Assembly: GCF_047663525.1 (NCBI RefSeq)
Contig: NC_092613.1
Location: 5,791,501-5,855,500, forward strand
Source: Anas platyrhynchos
Taxonomy: Eukaryota > Chordata > Aves > Anseriformes > Anatidae
Length of the DNA: 64,000 bases
Direction: 5' to 3'
Positions 1 to 15,000 of the stretch are shown in pieces; positions within the stretch are counted from its first letter, which is position 1; each line of letters opens with the position of its first letter. Made by a program: the position numbers and the translations under genes. The notes under the pieces were generated by a model. The model searched no databases and was not told the DNA's origin. It worked only from the letters and a program-made list of their open reading frames with translations.

Positions 1-3000
1 AACAGTCCTCGGGCCTTGCGCAAGTCGGATTTGTCACGAAGAATTTTGTTTTGTGTTTTCTTCAGGAACAATGCTTAGCAATAGGCGCACACACGCGACG
101 GTTTGCAGGGAGGAATTGCCACCAGCGAGTTAAGATCGGAGCTTGATTTTAGCTGCCGTGTGTCCGGAGGCTGCTGCTGAAGGAGGTTTGGGTTGTGCAG
201 CTGACGAGACGTGCTGGAGGCCCCTGAGGATGGAGGAAAGGTGAATGAGCCTCGTGTGCTGTGGCTTGCGAAGCCAAACGCCGCCTGGGCTGCTGGCTGT
301 GTGGCCCGGTGAGCTCCGAGGAGCAGCCAGGGGGGTCCTTGAGGCTCCTCAGAGCTTTCGTTTGCTTGTTTGTGTCTCCTCTGCTCCACCTCAGACCTTC
401 CAGTTTGTTTTCCTCAGTGCTGACTGCGCTTACTGGTTCCTAGTTTCCTTCAAATCATTGGTTCGCAGCACCTAAGAGTGAGCTGCAAGGAGTACTTTGC
501 CCAGCGCTGAAAGTAGTGTAAGGACTACAGATTTTAAGACCTTATTTTAACTTTTTTTCTCCCTCTTGTTAGCTATCGCTCTCCTGAAATTTCTTAGGAC
601 TTGTGCTAGGACTCACAAAGCGAAACTTAGCTCAGTCCTCGGCCAGTAGAAGACGTTAGCTGCTAGATTTACACTAGGAAGTGGAAATGCTTCAAAATCC
701 AGCTGCTCTCTTACAAGGTACGTGTGAATTCTTTCACACCCGTTTTTGATTTGCAGAAGTGTAAAAAGGTTTCTGAAGCTGACCTCAGCTCTGAGTCAAA
801 GCAAAACTGAGGTTTTTCTCCTAAAGTTGTTAGAAACAGAGAGGTACGAAGCTCGTTTGCTTGAAAACTTTGCCTGTAACTTCGTACAGTAATTCAGATC
901 AAGTGGGAGAAAAGGAAGATTTATTAGCTCTGCAGCAACAGCTCGCTCTGAGCTGTGTTCTCTGACGTGCTGGGAAAGACTGTCCACCTGATGCTTCAAC
1001 GCCGAGAGCAAATTCAGTACAAGAATCCTCTCTAGTGGTTGAGACACAAAGTGCAAAACTTTTACTGCAACAACCTTTGTGGTTTTCGTCTTGAATATTT
1101 CATCAAGACTTTTGGTTGTTGTTTTAATTTATTTTTTTTTTCCCCTGTGGGGAATGAAACCTTCAGAGACATTCTCGTCTCAGCAGCCTGGAGTTAATTG
1201 CTCTGTGGAGAAACACTTCACCTTCCCCAAACCCTTAACCGCAGCGAACAGGCTGCTTGCTTTCGGCATGCTGGACAGAAAGAAGTCCCCGCTGTGCTCA
1301 CCAGTGTCAGGGACTGGACGACGATCCTCACCAGTGTGAAACCCTGAATGAATTACTGCTCGGGACAGCGTGAGCTGCAATAAGCCAATTCAACAGATTT
1401 CTTTACCAGAAGCCAATAGATTTGTAAAATCTAATTTCTAGATGAGAACATCTTGGTTGCTTGCTCATATTTTTAAGTGTGCCAAGGCTAATGCTCTTCA
1501 CTTTTCTTTTTATTAGAGTTGAGATCAAAGGGGGCTCGGGCGAGGCCGTTGAGTCGTACGTAGCTTGCAAAGGGTGGAATTACAGCCCCAGCACGCAGGC
1601 TTCGTCCTGCCGTGGGCTTCAGATCTCCAGGGCAGCTCTAGCACGGCGCTGGAACAAAACACCTTGACGAGGGAGTGAGGGGAGAGAGAGCACATAAAAA
1701 CAGGTGTGGTGACACCATCCTTTGCCAGCATCATAGGGAGGTAATTCCTAGATGGTCTAGAGCTAGTCAGGATATCTGCAATAATTTATATCGCAGAATA
1801 TCACAGAAAATGCAAATCTGAATGTTCTCTGTTACCCTACTTCGGGCTGTTTTTGCAGGATATCCCCTCGACTTCTTGCTCCAGTGTTGAGAAGTGTTTT
1901 ATTACTTTGAGCGGCCTTCAGATAGGTAGAAACAAAGTAAACTTGGCTGCTTTGTGCTAAGTGTTAATTAGCTTTCTGTTGCATGATGGTAATGAACTTA
2001 CGTTAACTATTGCGCCTCCAACACGGTACAAAGATCGGGATGAAATCTCCGAGAAAATGGCAAACTCGTTGGGGCACAGCTGGAGTGTAAAAGAGATTTT
2101 AAAGGAGGCTCGCTAGCTAGCTTGCCCTAATTGGGTAGTTATCGTGTAATTCACTGAGAATTCTGTCTTTTAAGAACTTCACTGAGAAAGCAGAAGAAAA
2201 CGTAGGCAGGGATTCGAAAGGCAGCAGCTCTTTCCTCCCCCCGCTGCATACGAACGTTTGGCTGGGTAATTCAGCCGCCTTTTCAAATGAGGAAGAAAAT
2301 TGAAATATGTGGATCTGACAGCCCAGAGGTACTGGGAGTGCATTTGAAATGTATCTTTTGTAACGTGTCATTCGTGAGAAATGTACTCTTGAAAAAAAAT
2401 CTGACTAAGGAGATTTTTTATCTCCTGTTTTGTACCTTTCCTAACTGGAATGCAGAAGGGTGCTTTAGCCAAAAAAAAACAACACATCTTCAGACACAGG
2501 AATCCCTGCAGAAGACTGGAGTTACTAAATACCATGCTCCATCTCGGCTGTTAAAAGCAAGTTTGATCTATTAGGGTACACCTCAGTGTGCAGTGTATAT
2601 ATATCACAAAAACTTTTACGCTCAGCCCCTCACCAAGTGTACTGAAAAATAAACTTTGTCTTTTTTCCCTCCGGGTGAACCCAGCGGCGGTTTTGAAAGA
2701 CCCAATTTAATGGAGAAAAGCTTTAGTGCATTTATGTCCTTTTCAGCCCTTTCAGTCAAACCATGGAAGATCAAGTCAAGAGTTATGGGCCACAGCTGTG
2801 TTCCTCCATTGAGACCTTCTATAGGACATCAGCTGAGCTGATTAAGAAATGGTGACCACAGCTACGTTCCCTTATTCGCTTTGAAAGGCAAATCCGTCCA
2901 CTTGATTGAGAAGCATTGCCTTGCAACCATATTTTCCCATTCGCTTTCAGTGGGCGGCTTAGATTTGATTAAGAAATACTGTCCTATAATTACATTCGGT

Positions 3001-6000
3001 CTCTCTCTCATGCTATGAAAAGCCTCCGAAGACAATTCAAGGTTTTGAACTTTCAATAAAAATGGTACGGAAGAGGGATCTTTGCAGCCTGTCTAGGTGG
3101 ATATGCAGATGAAGCGATAAGTAGCTTTTAGCTAGAAATACTAAAAGAGTATCTTAAGGAGGGCAGTCGGTGCTGGCTTCTGTTTCTGTGCTGCTCCTGC
3201 TTTGTTCCCCAGTTTCCTGCAAGGGATCAGTGGCTCTGAGCTTGATTCCGTTCCAATAAGTTGATGACAAATGTGCTTTCCTCTTATTCAAATAGCAAAA
3301 CCGTATTTTAGATTAAACCCTTCCATTCTTTTGGTGTGATGGGACCAGGCTTGTCTCCTGCCTGGTGCTGAATCCAACTTTACCAACTCGTTTTAGGTAG
3401 TTTAGAATTTCACGTTACGTCGTATGTTAAATGTGTTCCAGCTGAATAACGAGTGCCTCGTGTATTAAGAAAATTGCATAGATTTGTGGCTGACTTCTAG
3501 CTCGAGCATTATCTGCATAAATATTGAACTGTAGTCTATCAGAACAGATAATTTTTTCATACATTGCACTTCAGCAAAAGCAATTTGTCATGAACGCCTT
3601 TTTCCCCTCTGCGTGCGGATCCGTATAACTCAGTCAAATGAGGAGCTAATGGCTTTTTTGACTAATTAGGATTTGCGTTTCTCTTCGCTGTGTTTTTTTA
3701 TAGTTGGCAATAGTTGGTGGGTGGAGGGAGAGGGCTAAGAATTGTTTGAAGCAGACTGCAGGGCTGTGTTTTTGTGTCTATAGATATGCTGCTAGAGCAG
3801 GGTGGCACTCTCTGCCTTTGGGTGCTTAGGGTTGTGTTTTTGGGTTGTTTTGTGGTTGGTTTTTTTTTTGCTCTACTTGGTAATGAACAGTGACAAATGA
3901 GACGTCCTAACTCTGAGATCGTGGCTGCTTTAGCGTGAGCCAGACGGGTGCTTCATGATGAATTAACCAACAGACAAGCCAAGTTTCGGTTCGACAAAAA
4001 GAAAACCCCGTCAGCTGTCGGGTTGTAGATCAGCGCTTGGCTGTTGGGGCAGGGAGCCCAAGGTGATCTGGTATCAGTAGCTCGTCGGGGTGCAACGAGA
4101 CCATATAATTATGGCATTACTCTCCTGGAGGAGCGATGCCTCCAGCTTTTTCACCCAGTGACCTTCTGTAGTAGTCACAGGGTTGATTTCTTCTTGGTTC
4201 TTCGGGGAAACTTTTTCTCTCCTCCCTGTCCCATCCAAATCTCCTAACCTGGAAGTGTAGAAGGCAAAAGCGATGAGTTCAGGCAGCTCGTTGAACCAAG
4301 CTGGCTCCCGTTCTAATTAAACCAAGGGACTGATGGCTAAATACCTCCACCCTCTGCCAGGAAACAAAAGTTTGGGGAGGCTGCTCCTTGCCTTCCTTAC
4401 AGATGTTGCTGGAGGGAACATCAGGAGGACGAGGAAGCTGAAAGCAAAACCCTGTTTAGATGTTGGCTCAGTTGTTTCTTCTGCCCTGTGTTGTTGGTGT
4501 GTAGTGAAACCGTTTGCTGGTGGCATGGAAATCTGAGTTGTCGCATTTGGAGTATTTCACATGAAAATAAGCCCTGCTTCACTACGTGCTTGATTCCTTC
4601 GGTAGAGAGGAGTCATTAGCTTGTTGCTGTATGCGAGTGCCTCGCTCCCGGTCTCCGTAGAATTGGCCGTGGCTCCCGCAGCTAGAGGAGTAAACGTGGA
4701 GGGAACAAAAGCATCGTGCTGAGTACAAAGGAGCAGGTTGGTCTGGATAGCTCTTTCCCTAAGGAGAACAAAGTTGTGTTGTTTTTTTTTCTGAGCTCAA
4801 AAAACGCACAAACAGGGAAAATCTGTTTTAATTTTTGGGACGAGTATTCTAGACTTACAATAGTATTAATTATTCTGGGGGAAAAAAACAAAAAACAAAA
4901 AACAAAACATGTAGAGCTCTGCTGTTCTTTTAAAAGAAAAAGCACAAAAGAAATAGTCGAATCAGCTAACTGTTTATTCGCTGGAGTTGTGAGAAAGAGC
5001 CCTTAGCTCGGGTTTAATGATGTTTAATCATTCTTTCCAAAATACAAAGGAGGTACTAAAAGCTGTTCAGCTAAGCTTTAAAGAACTAATAGCTATAACT
5101 CAGATCCAAAAGTGATTTAGTTCCAGAGGTAAGTCCGTAATCCTACCAGCCACGAGTTAATCTGTCATCAGACTAAGACTGGAAGCAAATCTATTTAACT
5201 AAGAATAGTTAATTCACCTGAATGGGAGCGGTGATGAGGATCCTCCTCACAATCATGACTTTATTTTGGGAGAAAGGAATAGTCGTGGCAGAGGTGACAT
5301 GAACTAGTGGTTTGCGAAGATGGGCTGAAAAATTCTGCTTGAATTTTGCTCCGCGCTTTCTCTCAACTTTTCAGGGGGGTTTGGTAGCGTGGCTCCCAGA
5401 CCTGTCATTTTGGATGCTAGAAATGAATGAATCCTTGAATAAGAAAAATCATTTCCTGCTTGTTATAAAACGGGAGGATTTTAGGAACAGCTTTTTGGGA
5501 CGTAGGACTGTGACATCAGAACCTAGCTCACCTCTCCCGCTTTCCTTTTCCTCTTGTCCTTTTGTTGTTTCATCTCAAGACAAATTGATGTGACGAACCC
5601 TGACCTTTCAGTACGATAATTTATTAAAATAACAGATGCTGTCGAATTGGGCCTTGGCGGATCTTCAATTCTTAGGGAAGATTAACAGTCTGATATTTCC
5701 CAAAGCAGGTTCCCGCTTCCTACCCTGTTCTGCTCGCTCGGCGTGCTGCGGGGAGGACAATGGCATCACCCCTCACACGCTGCCTGCGACTTCCAGGAGA
5801 GGATTGCAGCCAGAACAAGCTTCATAACATGGCAAATCAGGAATAATTCCTTGAGGAGGGGGGAAAAAAGTGAAACGTTTCCGTATCTACCAGGAAAGAG
5901 AGGCTCAGAACTTGTGCGCCTGCTGGCGGGCTGGATGTGCGGAAAAATGAGAGAAAAACCATTTATTTCTTCATTTTGTTGGTGCCTCTCCATCTCCTTT

Positions 6001-9000
6001 TGCACTCCTAGGAAGGGGCACGCTGCCTGGATAGATTTTTCCAGGCTTGTCGGCTGAGGCCGTGCAAATCTCCCCGATTCTTTGTTGACACGAAAACGGA
6101 GGAGGCCTTGGGTCGAGGCTGGGTCAGGTCGGCAGCTTCTGGAGGCGAGGGGCAGCAGCACCTCCCCTGCCCTGCACCCTGCACGTGGGTGCTGGTGCTT
6201 AGTGAGCATCCCGGCCCTAATTTGTTTCTTAGGCAAATGAAAAACGAGCACAAGTCGTTGCCTTTGGATCAATCGGTCGCTAAGATTTACTCCGCTTCCC
6301 AGTGAACAGCATTCCTTAAAATCCATAGCCAATTTTCGAGCTGCTGTTCCCTTTCGCTCGCTGGGTTTTCCAAGACTTAATAGTAGTTGATTGGCGAGTG
6401 GAGGCAGAGGAAATGATGGAGAGAGGTGTGGGAACCCTTCGTTATTTTTGTCTTGTTTTAACCTCCGCTCTTCAGACGCATCGAGGACACCTTTTGGGCT
6501 TAAAACACAGCGAAACGCGCCCGTGGGCTGCAGTACTGATATTTAATACTATTTGCCTATTCATTATGGCTGGGGAGATAATAAGCCCCAGCCTGCTGGG
6601 GTTGTCTTGTGCTTTATTGCTTCAGTAGATGGCACTGACATGTTCGTTTGACTGATTGCTTTATGTGTTGTATCAGCTGCGATGTTGTTTTAGATTAGTT
6701 AATAGTCTGCCGAAGATTTTGCCAAGATGAATATGAATTGAAATGGGGGAGGAAGAGCAGCGGAGGACTACCCATAACTTACCAAGTATTCACTCCCTGC
6801 TATAATCCGTCTTTGTGTCTATCACAAAGAGATTCTCGAAGAGACTGTTAGCCTGCTTCTGAATACGAGGGCTGTTAAATTGATCTCTGCTGCAGCCATC
6901 GGTTTTGTGTGCGAGCGGTGCCAGGAGAATTCTCTTGACGTGCTGGAGCTATAAAACTTCGCCTCGTACCTGTGAGATGGAAGGGGTTGGGTTGGGTTTG
7001 GGTTGTTAAAATCGCGTGCGTTTTGCTGCAACGGCAGGAAGCAATTAGCAGTTTTTGCAAAAGATCGGGGGGACGGAGCAAGGCGCTCCAGGTCAAAACG
7101 TAAGCTCTGACCTTGCTAAAGGAGCTCTTTGCAGGCGGTGGGGAATTGCATTTAATTTTGGTGGTGGTGTTGTGAAGGTGGCTGGGAATTGGGTGGAATT
7201 CTCGCTCGAAAAGGTCGAGGGTGGTTGTGAAGTGTTTTTAATATCTGATGCCTGAACTATTGCTGTCAGCCTCAACTCTGAATGCTTTGTTTATGTGGGA
7301 ATTGGTGATGAACGCGGTGTATACTGAATATGAAAAACAGTGTTTAAAGATTATGGTCAAAAGAAGTAAATGCTGTCTGCATTCTGATGAAAAATCAGCT
7401 TTTTGGCTGCATCACAGCAGGCCGTGATTAGAAGGAATGATAAGGTAGGGTAAGTGGGGACGCGAGAGAATGGCTCTTTATCTCCTCTCTTCCTGCTTTG
7501 TTAGGCCACGCTGAAATCTAACATGGCTCGTTTTGTTTAACTTGTGCCTTGTTAATTATTCTTAATCTGCCTTGTTCACTTGTGCACAGGTCCTGACCCG
7601 GGAATACGTCAGCACGTACTCCATCCATCCCAGCCGCCTCGCTAAACTTGAATACTTGCCGAATTGGTCAGTGGTAAGTGAGAAAGGAAACAAAAAGGCA
7701 TCGCTTTGGGTACGAATCCTGCCACTTTGGGGCCGGTGGGGAGTACAAACTGTCGCCTGGATTTCCAAATAGTGAAAATGGGTGTAGCTCTGTTCGCTTG
7801 GCTTCAGCACCGCTGACTTTACGCCCATTACAGCTCTGGTATTGTCTGCTCTGGCTGAGAGAGAGGGCTTTTTTCATGAGTGATGTTCAGGGGCAAACAC
7901 GTACCAAACTTTAAAACCCCGTGGCATGCCACTCTGCTGTTGTCACAATTATGGAAATAGAATTCATTGTGAATTCATGGATTCTATAAAGCTGCTTGCT
8001 TGACTCATAAAGTGAAATTATTATTTTATATTGGGCAGTTAGCATCTCCTTGCAGACTGTTCTAATGCAAAACATTTTTTTCGTGTTTTATTCTGATAAT
8101 TCAAATTGTATGTATTTGCTGTAATTGCTTCAGGCTTATACAGATGTAACTACCAGTGGAAGGGCTGCACTGACTCTTTCCCTTTTTGACTGTTTCACTA
8201 GGACTAAAGGAAACATCGTGAATTGTTTTAATGCAGAGTGCCTCTTTTATACAGTGTATCTGTATCGTGTTTCCCAGCTTATTAACACTTCAAAAAGCCA
8301 AACCAAAAATAAAACCTCAGGAGCCTATGGAAAGAAAAGGGAGGGGGGGGGTTTAATGTGTTGCAATAAATGAAGAAACATTAACTTCCAGAACACCATG
8401 AACTAAGAAGTATACAGCATTTTAATAATGCTTTTTAACATCCGCAGCCATTCTGTAGCAAGTTCCCATAGTTTCAGAGAGCTGTAGGACCTGGATCCTT
8501 TTTTTCCTGTTCGTTTTAAGGTGACCCCAAAGAATAAATTACGATCTTAAATCTAGGTTCAAAAGGTGATCATTCTTTTTATTCATCTCTTGTACTTGGA
8601 CAAGAAACGGCGTGGGTTTGGCTTAATAAGAATATTCATTTTTCATCTTTTTAATATTTCCACTTAAATATTCATCCTTAAAATATTTTAATTTTTAAAA
8701 ACTTCCAAGCTTCAACTCGTATGGCTGGGGAATTTGAATAGCTGTGCAAATTGGCGAGTTTCTAAGGAGGGCTGTATTAAAACGCTTTGCGAGCTGAAGA
8801 AACTCGCCTTGCCTTCGCCCTTTTGTGATTATTTTCAAACCATAAACTGCCAGATATATCCCTAGTGGATGCTGAGCTGTCTCCAGTTTAAGAGAATCTT
8901 CATCAGGAAGGAATGTAGATAGAAGACACATGCACATTTGAAACTATTTGTTGGCCTGTGTAAAATGGGAGCGATTGCTCTTCGAGGACACAGGCAGCGT

Positions 9001-12000
9001 GCGTTCTGGTTTAGCTGTAAATTTTTTCTAGCCCCAGAAAAGCAGTTTGGTGTTTTTCTAACTTTTTGGTTCGAGCCTTTCTGGTAAAGGAAGTTTCTAT
9101 CTGCAGAAGCGGTGGTTGGGCTAGGATGTCCAAAGCAGCTCAGCAAGCACAGCAAGCAAAAAAGGCAGGGGGAGGTTCCTGTAGACTCCAGGCATTGCCT
9201 TGCTTTAGGAGCAGGGGCTGGGGGGCTTTGTACTTTCTGTTCAGGCTTCATCAGCATGTTTGCAAAAAATTTCAGTTTATATGAGGCCGTAGATTTTAGA
9301 ATGGCAGTCATGTTTAAAACAGCCTGTGGGACGTTAAAACTTTTCCTGGAGTACTCAAAATTCCAGCGTTTTAGGGGAAAAAAAGAATGTTTTCCCATCG
9401 CTGCTCCTTTCCCAGGGAAGCTCTGAGCACTGGATTGAATGCAGCTTTAACAATTTCTGTGATGCTTGGTGGTTAGATAGAACCTGTGAATGTTACGTTT
9501 TCTGCAGGTGTGGTCTGTTGGGGAGCTCAATTTGGGGTAAATGTGTCCAGAATGGATGGGTTCTGCTGCTGCCTGGTGTGGGATGGGTTTAATATCCAGT
9601 GTGCTGTGGGACTGGGACCTTAATGCCTCTGGTTTGGAAGTTTTGGGACGCTCACATCCACCAGCTGATGGAAATGCGAACCAAGTGGTGTCATCCTGGT
9701 CAGGTATCCCCCTAAAACTATAGGAACTTCCTAGGGAGGATGGCTGAGCTTCCCCAAGGCGATGAATCCCCAGATTCTGGATTTGAGCCCGCAGCAACGC
9801 GTGCACTCGCAGCAGCAGTTTAACATTGACATAGTTATAATTAACTTAAAGGACTAAGCAGAACTTTCCATGGAATTTGGCAGTGAAGTCCTGTTTTATT
9901 CGAGCTCCCTTGTGGTTGCAGCTTCGAACTGGAGCAGGGCTGCATGCATGGTGCCGTGTGCTGGGCACGCGGTGTCTTTTGCACAAAATCCTCCGGGCTC
10001 GTGGCAGCACGTGTGGGACGCTAGCCACCTCCCAGACGGGGATGTGAGAGCTTCCAGAACTCCATAAACTTGGGATTTGGACAGAGGAGTTCTCTTTCAG
10101 GGCTCTGGGAGATTGCTGAGCTGCTGCCCTTGCAGCTGATGCTCCAGAGAAATAAAATCCGTGGGGTTTGCAGCTCGGGGCGAGCGCCCATCCTGCTCGT
10201 GGTGATCGCAGCCAGGACAGGAGGGAGGTGAGAGCAGCGACTGCTTTTGCTGTCACAGCTGAAGGCTCCTGTCACAGCTAGTCAGAGCCCTTATTTGTCT
10301 GCGTGTCTCTTAAGTTGTGGTTTATTCATGTATTCACAGTAGCTATTTAATTCACTGCTTTGCTTGCCTTTTCAAAGAAACCCCGTACACCTAATCATCT
10401 GTAAATTTTCCGAGCGTTACTTCTTTTTTTTTTTTTTTTTTTTTTTTTTGTCAGTTGGGTTAATTTGCCTGTAACTAACTCGATAGTGTGTCATCTTGGA
10501 TAGAGAGAAGCCAGCCACTGTAGGATATAAAGCTGACAATTTTTAATAAAACATGCTTTCAGTATAATTGAAAAAAAAAAATCTCTAGGGCTGCCGTTAA
10601 TCTTCGGAGGCGCAATCTGAAAGCCTGAAACCAGCAGGGCTTGGACTGGAGGAGTAAAGGGAGAAACCCAAACCCATTCTCACTCTGCCAAGCGGATGGC
10701 TCTTGGGAGAAGAAGTGGAGGGAGAGCTTGTGGAGTGTTTTCTGCTGTGCTGCCCGAGCTGGTAGCTGTGGACCGTGCCCAACTTCAGAAGGACAGACAA
10801 GACCTGCCCAGGTGATGGGGCCACGGAGCTCTTCCTTTTCTCTAAAGAAATACCAATTGCACAATGTTTCGGTGTGCAAGGTGCCATTTCTTGGCTCCCA
10901 CAGGCTTTGGGAACTGAGCATGGGGTAGGAGTTTTGCTGTGAGCACGTGGAGGGCTTTTGCTGGTGGAGGAACGTGGCTGCCTTCAGCAGGGAGATTTTT
11001 TCCCCAAATCCCGAGCAGCTCAGATGACATGTTTTCATTAGACATCTGGTTGAATAATTGGTTCCTCACAAATGGGTAGGTTAAAATAATCAGAGGAATA
11101 AAGTTTTTGAGTAATTGTATGCAATTTTTAGCTATATGTTCTCTCTGATAACTCCTTAATTTGCATTTTCGAGTATTTGCAGCAGGCTAGAAGTTCCTCT
11201 CTGAAGTTGTTTGGAGAAAATTGTTTGGGGGCAGGGGGCCTGGAAGGTTCTTGATTTTTGCACCGAAGATTTTTAAACTTCAGGGGTGAAATGGCGTGTA
11301 TTTGTGTAGGATACCTAGTTCTGATGGAACCCCAGAATATCTTAGGATGTTTTTCCTGCGGTGTTTTAAAACAAAACAAGAATTGCAAGAAAGGCAGGCG
11401 TGTTTTATTTAATGCGATAGCAATTCCCCGCGGACCGCTGAAATGCTGCAGTGTTTCACTCTTGCCACTCCCGGGAGAGGGATAAATGAATGAAAGAATC
11501 ATTCAGTCTGAGCTTCCCACCTGTCTTTTAGAGATGACTTCCAGATTGCAGCTGAAGGATTTTTGTGCCGGTATTCCGGGCTCTTATTTGTTCTGGAGCC
11601 AACCCTTGAACAAATGGGAAGCGCACCGAGTTTCCAAGGCTAAGCATCCAGCGCCTTTCCTGATCCATAAACTTTTTTTCTTTAACTTCACAGACATTTA
11701 GTTAGAAAAAGAAAGTAGCAAATGTCAACAGATCTGCGCAGATGGCTTTAATCAGTTTCCAAACGTGTAACAATGGTACAAAGGAATATAACAAAGTCAT
11801 GTGTTTTATTTTAACACTCTCTTAGTGTTAAGATTTTCTGCTGCGTTTGGTTCTTGAAGTCATTGCAGGATCTTGCAATAAGCTTTCCCAGGCTTACGAG
11901 CCATACAGGTAAAGAAAGCAGGGTCTGAGCTTGTGTTTAAATGTGTTTAAGTTATTTGCAAGGTGAGAATTTTTCAGATTGTCTCTGGAACGTTCCTGGT

Positions 12001-15000
12001 AGTCCAAGAGGAGCTGGCTAGTTGTAATGCAGCTCCACGCTCTTCGGGTACCACTGCTCCGTGGAAATCAATGAAATTGTTCCTCCTGCCCCCACCTCTT
12101 ACCTGGAAAAGGTCCAGGCAGGCAGGAAGGGATGGCTCTAGCCATATAGCTATCTCTTCAAATGAGATCCACCTTGATGGAAGAAATCGTAAAACCAAGA
12201 AAAAAAAATACATTTTATTACTATGATGTTATATTGTGATTGCCAAGAGAGGAGTTCTCGTAGTTTCTTTCCAAGACCTTAAAATGCAAGATGTTAATTC
12301 ACCATTATTACGCTGCCTGCTCATGGCTTATCCTAGACTGTCACATCAACCACAGAAACTTGGGATCGGTTGTTGCTTTATCTTAAATGGCTCCAACTCT
12401 GTAATCTTGGCAGGGTTCCCCCCTCCCTGCCTTGTGCGACTGTGTACAGGTTCTGACTCATCTCTGTGTTTCCCTTTAATCAGGGCTTTTTAATTTCTCC
12501 TGCTAGCGCGATGTTTTTTTTCCTTTCTAGGAGGTTGTGGCAAGCTGTTTGTTTACCTACATAAAACAGAGGAACAAATTTTGGGCTTAATTGTGTGCAT
12601 GTGTCTTCCCCTGACTTATTTAGTAATCAGGTTGCGTGTGGGGTGGCAAGGCTGAACCTGCAGACGCTCCAGCTGCCATCAGTACGTGTTGCACAATGCC
12701 GGAGAGCCTCTTTTCATTATTTTTTTCATGGAAGGAGTCAAAAAACGTGAGTCTAATGTGCATCCGTAACGTGAAGGAGAAAATCTTAAATGTGGAGCAT
12801 GGCAGAGGCTCAGTGAGCAGCGCGGTGCTCGGGCAGGCTGCTCTCCCTGCACAGCTCGGGCATTAAAACCACAGCGAGGAGAAGCAGGGGATCTTATCTG
12901 ACAACAGCCTTGGGAGGGGAAGTGGGAAAGATGCATAATTTGAGTCGTTTGGGTTAAACGAGCAGCGTTTATGTCTAACTCACAGAGCAGCCCAGCGTAT
13001 GTGGGATTTTTTTTTAATAGGGTTTAGATTTGCGAGGGAAGTGTTTGTAGGTACCTAAAGAGAAACAGGTGGGGAACATCGCAGGCAGCATCAAAGATGC
13101 TTTTGTCCTGAGAATAACTGAGCGAAGGTGTAACAAAGCTGCCTTGTTAACCGACCAAAGTTGGTAAAATATCTGTCCTCTTTTCAAACAGGAAATCTTG
13201 CTGGCCCACACAGGAAAAGCAAAAGCAGTTGACAAAAGGCTTGTAATTTATATACTGACAGCCCAGTTCATTGTTAAACATGATTCTTTAATGCGCTGTA
13301 TCTGGTGTGTGATTGATTTCCTTGTAGCCTGTTACCCAGCTGAAACTAGCAACATATCAGCCTTATTTCTTATTTCTTTTTTTTTTTTTTTTTTTTTGCT
13401 TGGAAATTGAGGATAAATCCAGCGCCCTTTGGAAAATATTGTGTCCCGAGACCTTGCAGAGCTGGTGAGTGACTGCGCTGGGCAGCTGCTTCATCCATCT
13501 CTAGGAAATAACGTCCAGAAGGCCCATTTTTTGTTAGATGGAACAAATATCGGATATGCCTGCGAGACTCAAGGGTTAAATTCCCAACACTGTCGCATAT
13601 GGCAGTGAGCAGAATCACAGATGTTGATGATACAACATAATTAGTATTCTTTTATGTAAATGAAGGCTGTCAATGTTACCATAGTGTCTATACTCTTTCA
13701 AGCTGGAATCTCTGCCACTTGGTCTCACCAAGGCTAGACGGGATTATTCCACGAATTTCTAGCAAGGCTTGAGCAGGAAAATGAAGAAGAAGGGGGAAAA
13801 GAGGTCTGGGAGGAAGGCGAGAGAAAGGTGAGCAGGGACGCTTCCAACTTGGAAGGAGGAGACCGGACCCGTCCTTTGTTTACTGTCGCATTTCCAAAAG
13901 TCTCTCCAGGTCCTGGGATTTCTGAGTGAATGAACACCGTCCAAGTGCGAGGTGTAGTGATTTTAACTATTGCAGATAACTGAAAGGGCTATTTAGACAC
14001 TGAAAAAAAAAATCACTGTGTTGAGATGAATTCTGAAGTGGCCACTTGAGCTTCAATCTGAAGACGAGGAGAGTTAAAGAACAGAAAAGCTTTGATTTTA
14101 TATATATTATTTTATATATATATATTTATTTTTTTTTCTTTAACAGATTTCATCTTTAGCAGTGATATCAGTGGAAAGAGTTAGCAATTGAGGTAAATTT
14201 GCATCATTTTAGGACCATTAAAAATAAGTTTTCTTAGCCTGGTCAGAAAGGTTTTCTGTATGCCATTCAGAGGCAGTTGTTCCATATTTATCCTAAAGCT
14301 TTCGGAAGGTGTGCTGTTGCCTTTGTTATGCTAAACTCTGTCCCTTGTAAAGTGATTTTTTAACTAATTATTTTAAATACTTGATCTGACACTGTCTGTG
14401 ACATCTGTAACCACTTTGTGCATGTCATCACCGTCCCCTGTATCACTTTGTATTCTGTTGAAGTACTGTAGCCAGATATATATGAGCAAATTAATTAATT
14501 CTTTCTTGGATTGTTATACCAGATACATTTTTTTTTAGTCTTTTTTGCCTTTGGCAAAATGCAGGTTTTTCCTATTTTTTCTTTCCTCTATTTAGTTGCA
14601 GTTTACACTTGACAACTATTCTTTTCTTCTTTTTTGTTGTTTGCAAAAAATCATTTAGAAATGAAATTTAATTCAGGACAGATTTTTTTTAATCTCCTCC
14701 CCCCTTTCACCAAGTTATCGAAGCAGCCAAAATTGAAGTGATCCCAGGAGGTGCACGTTTTTACTCGTTTTTTTTTTTGCTCGGATTTTTTCCCTGCCAT
14801 ATGTTGGGTCAACCACTACAAAAGACTTAGGATGAAGAGGCTACGTGTGATCAGCAGACTTACAGATTATCAGAAATGAAAGCAGGAAAATGAAATTCCA
14901 AGTGCATCTTCCCTGTGATTTTTTTTTTTAACGTCTAAGTATTTGAGTTCCTAAATGCATTCGTGCTTTGACTTTGAGGTAATTCTGTTCCGTAGAATAA

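Noticed and set aside
1-2000. MED20 coding sequence expected next to USP49
   Set aside because: No frame in the first kilobases matches MED20. It is presumably beyond the window start.
5766-6332. 188-codon minus-strand frame upstream of USP49
   Set aside because: No recognisable domain. It probably lies in USP49 intron or flank and appears to be chance.
8862-9398. 178-codon minus-strand frame
   Set aside because: No similarity I recognise, no splice or promoter context, and likely chance.
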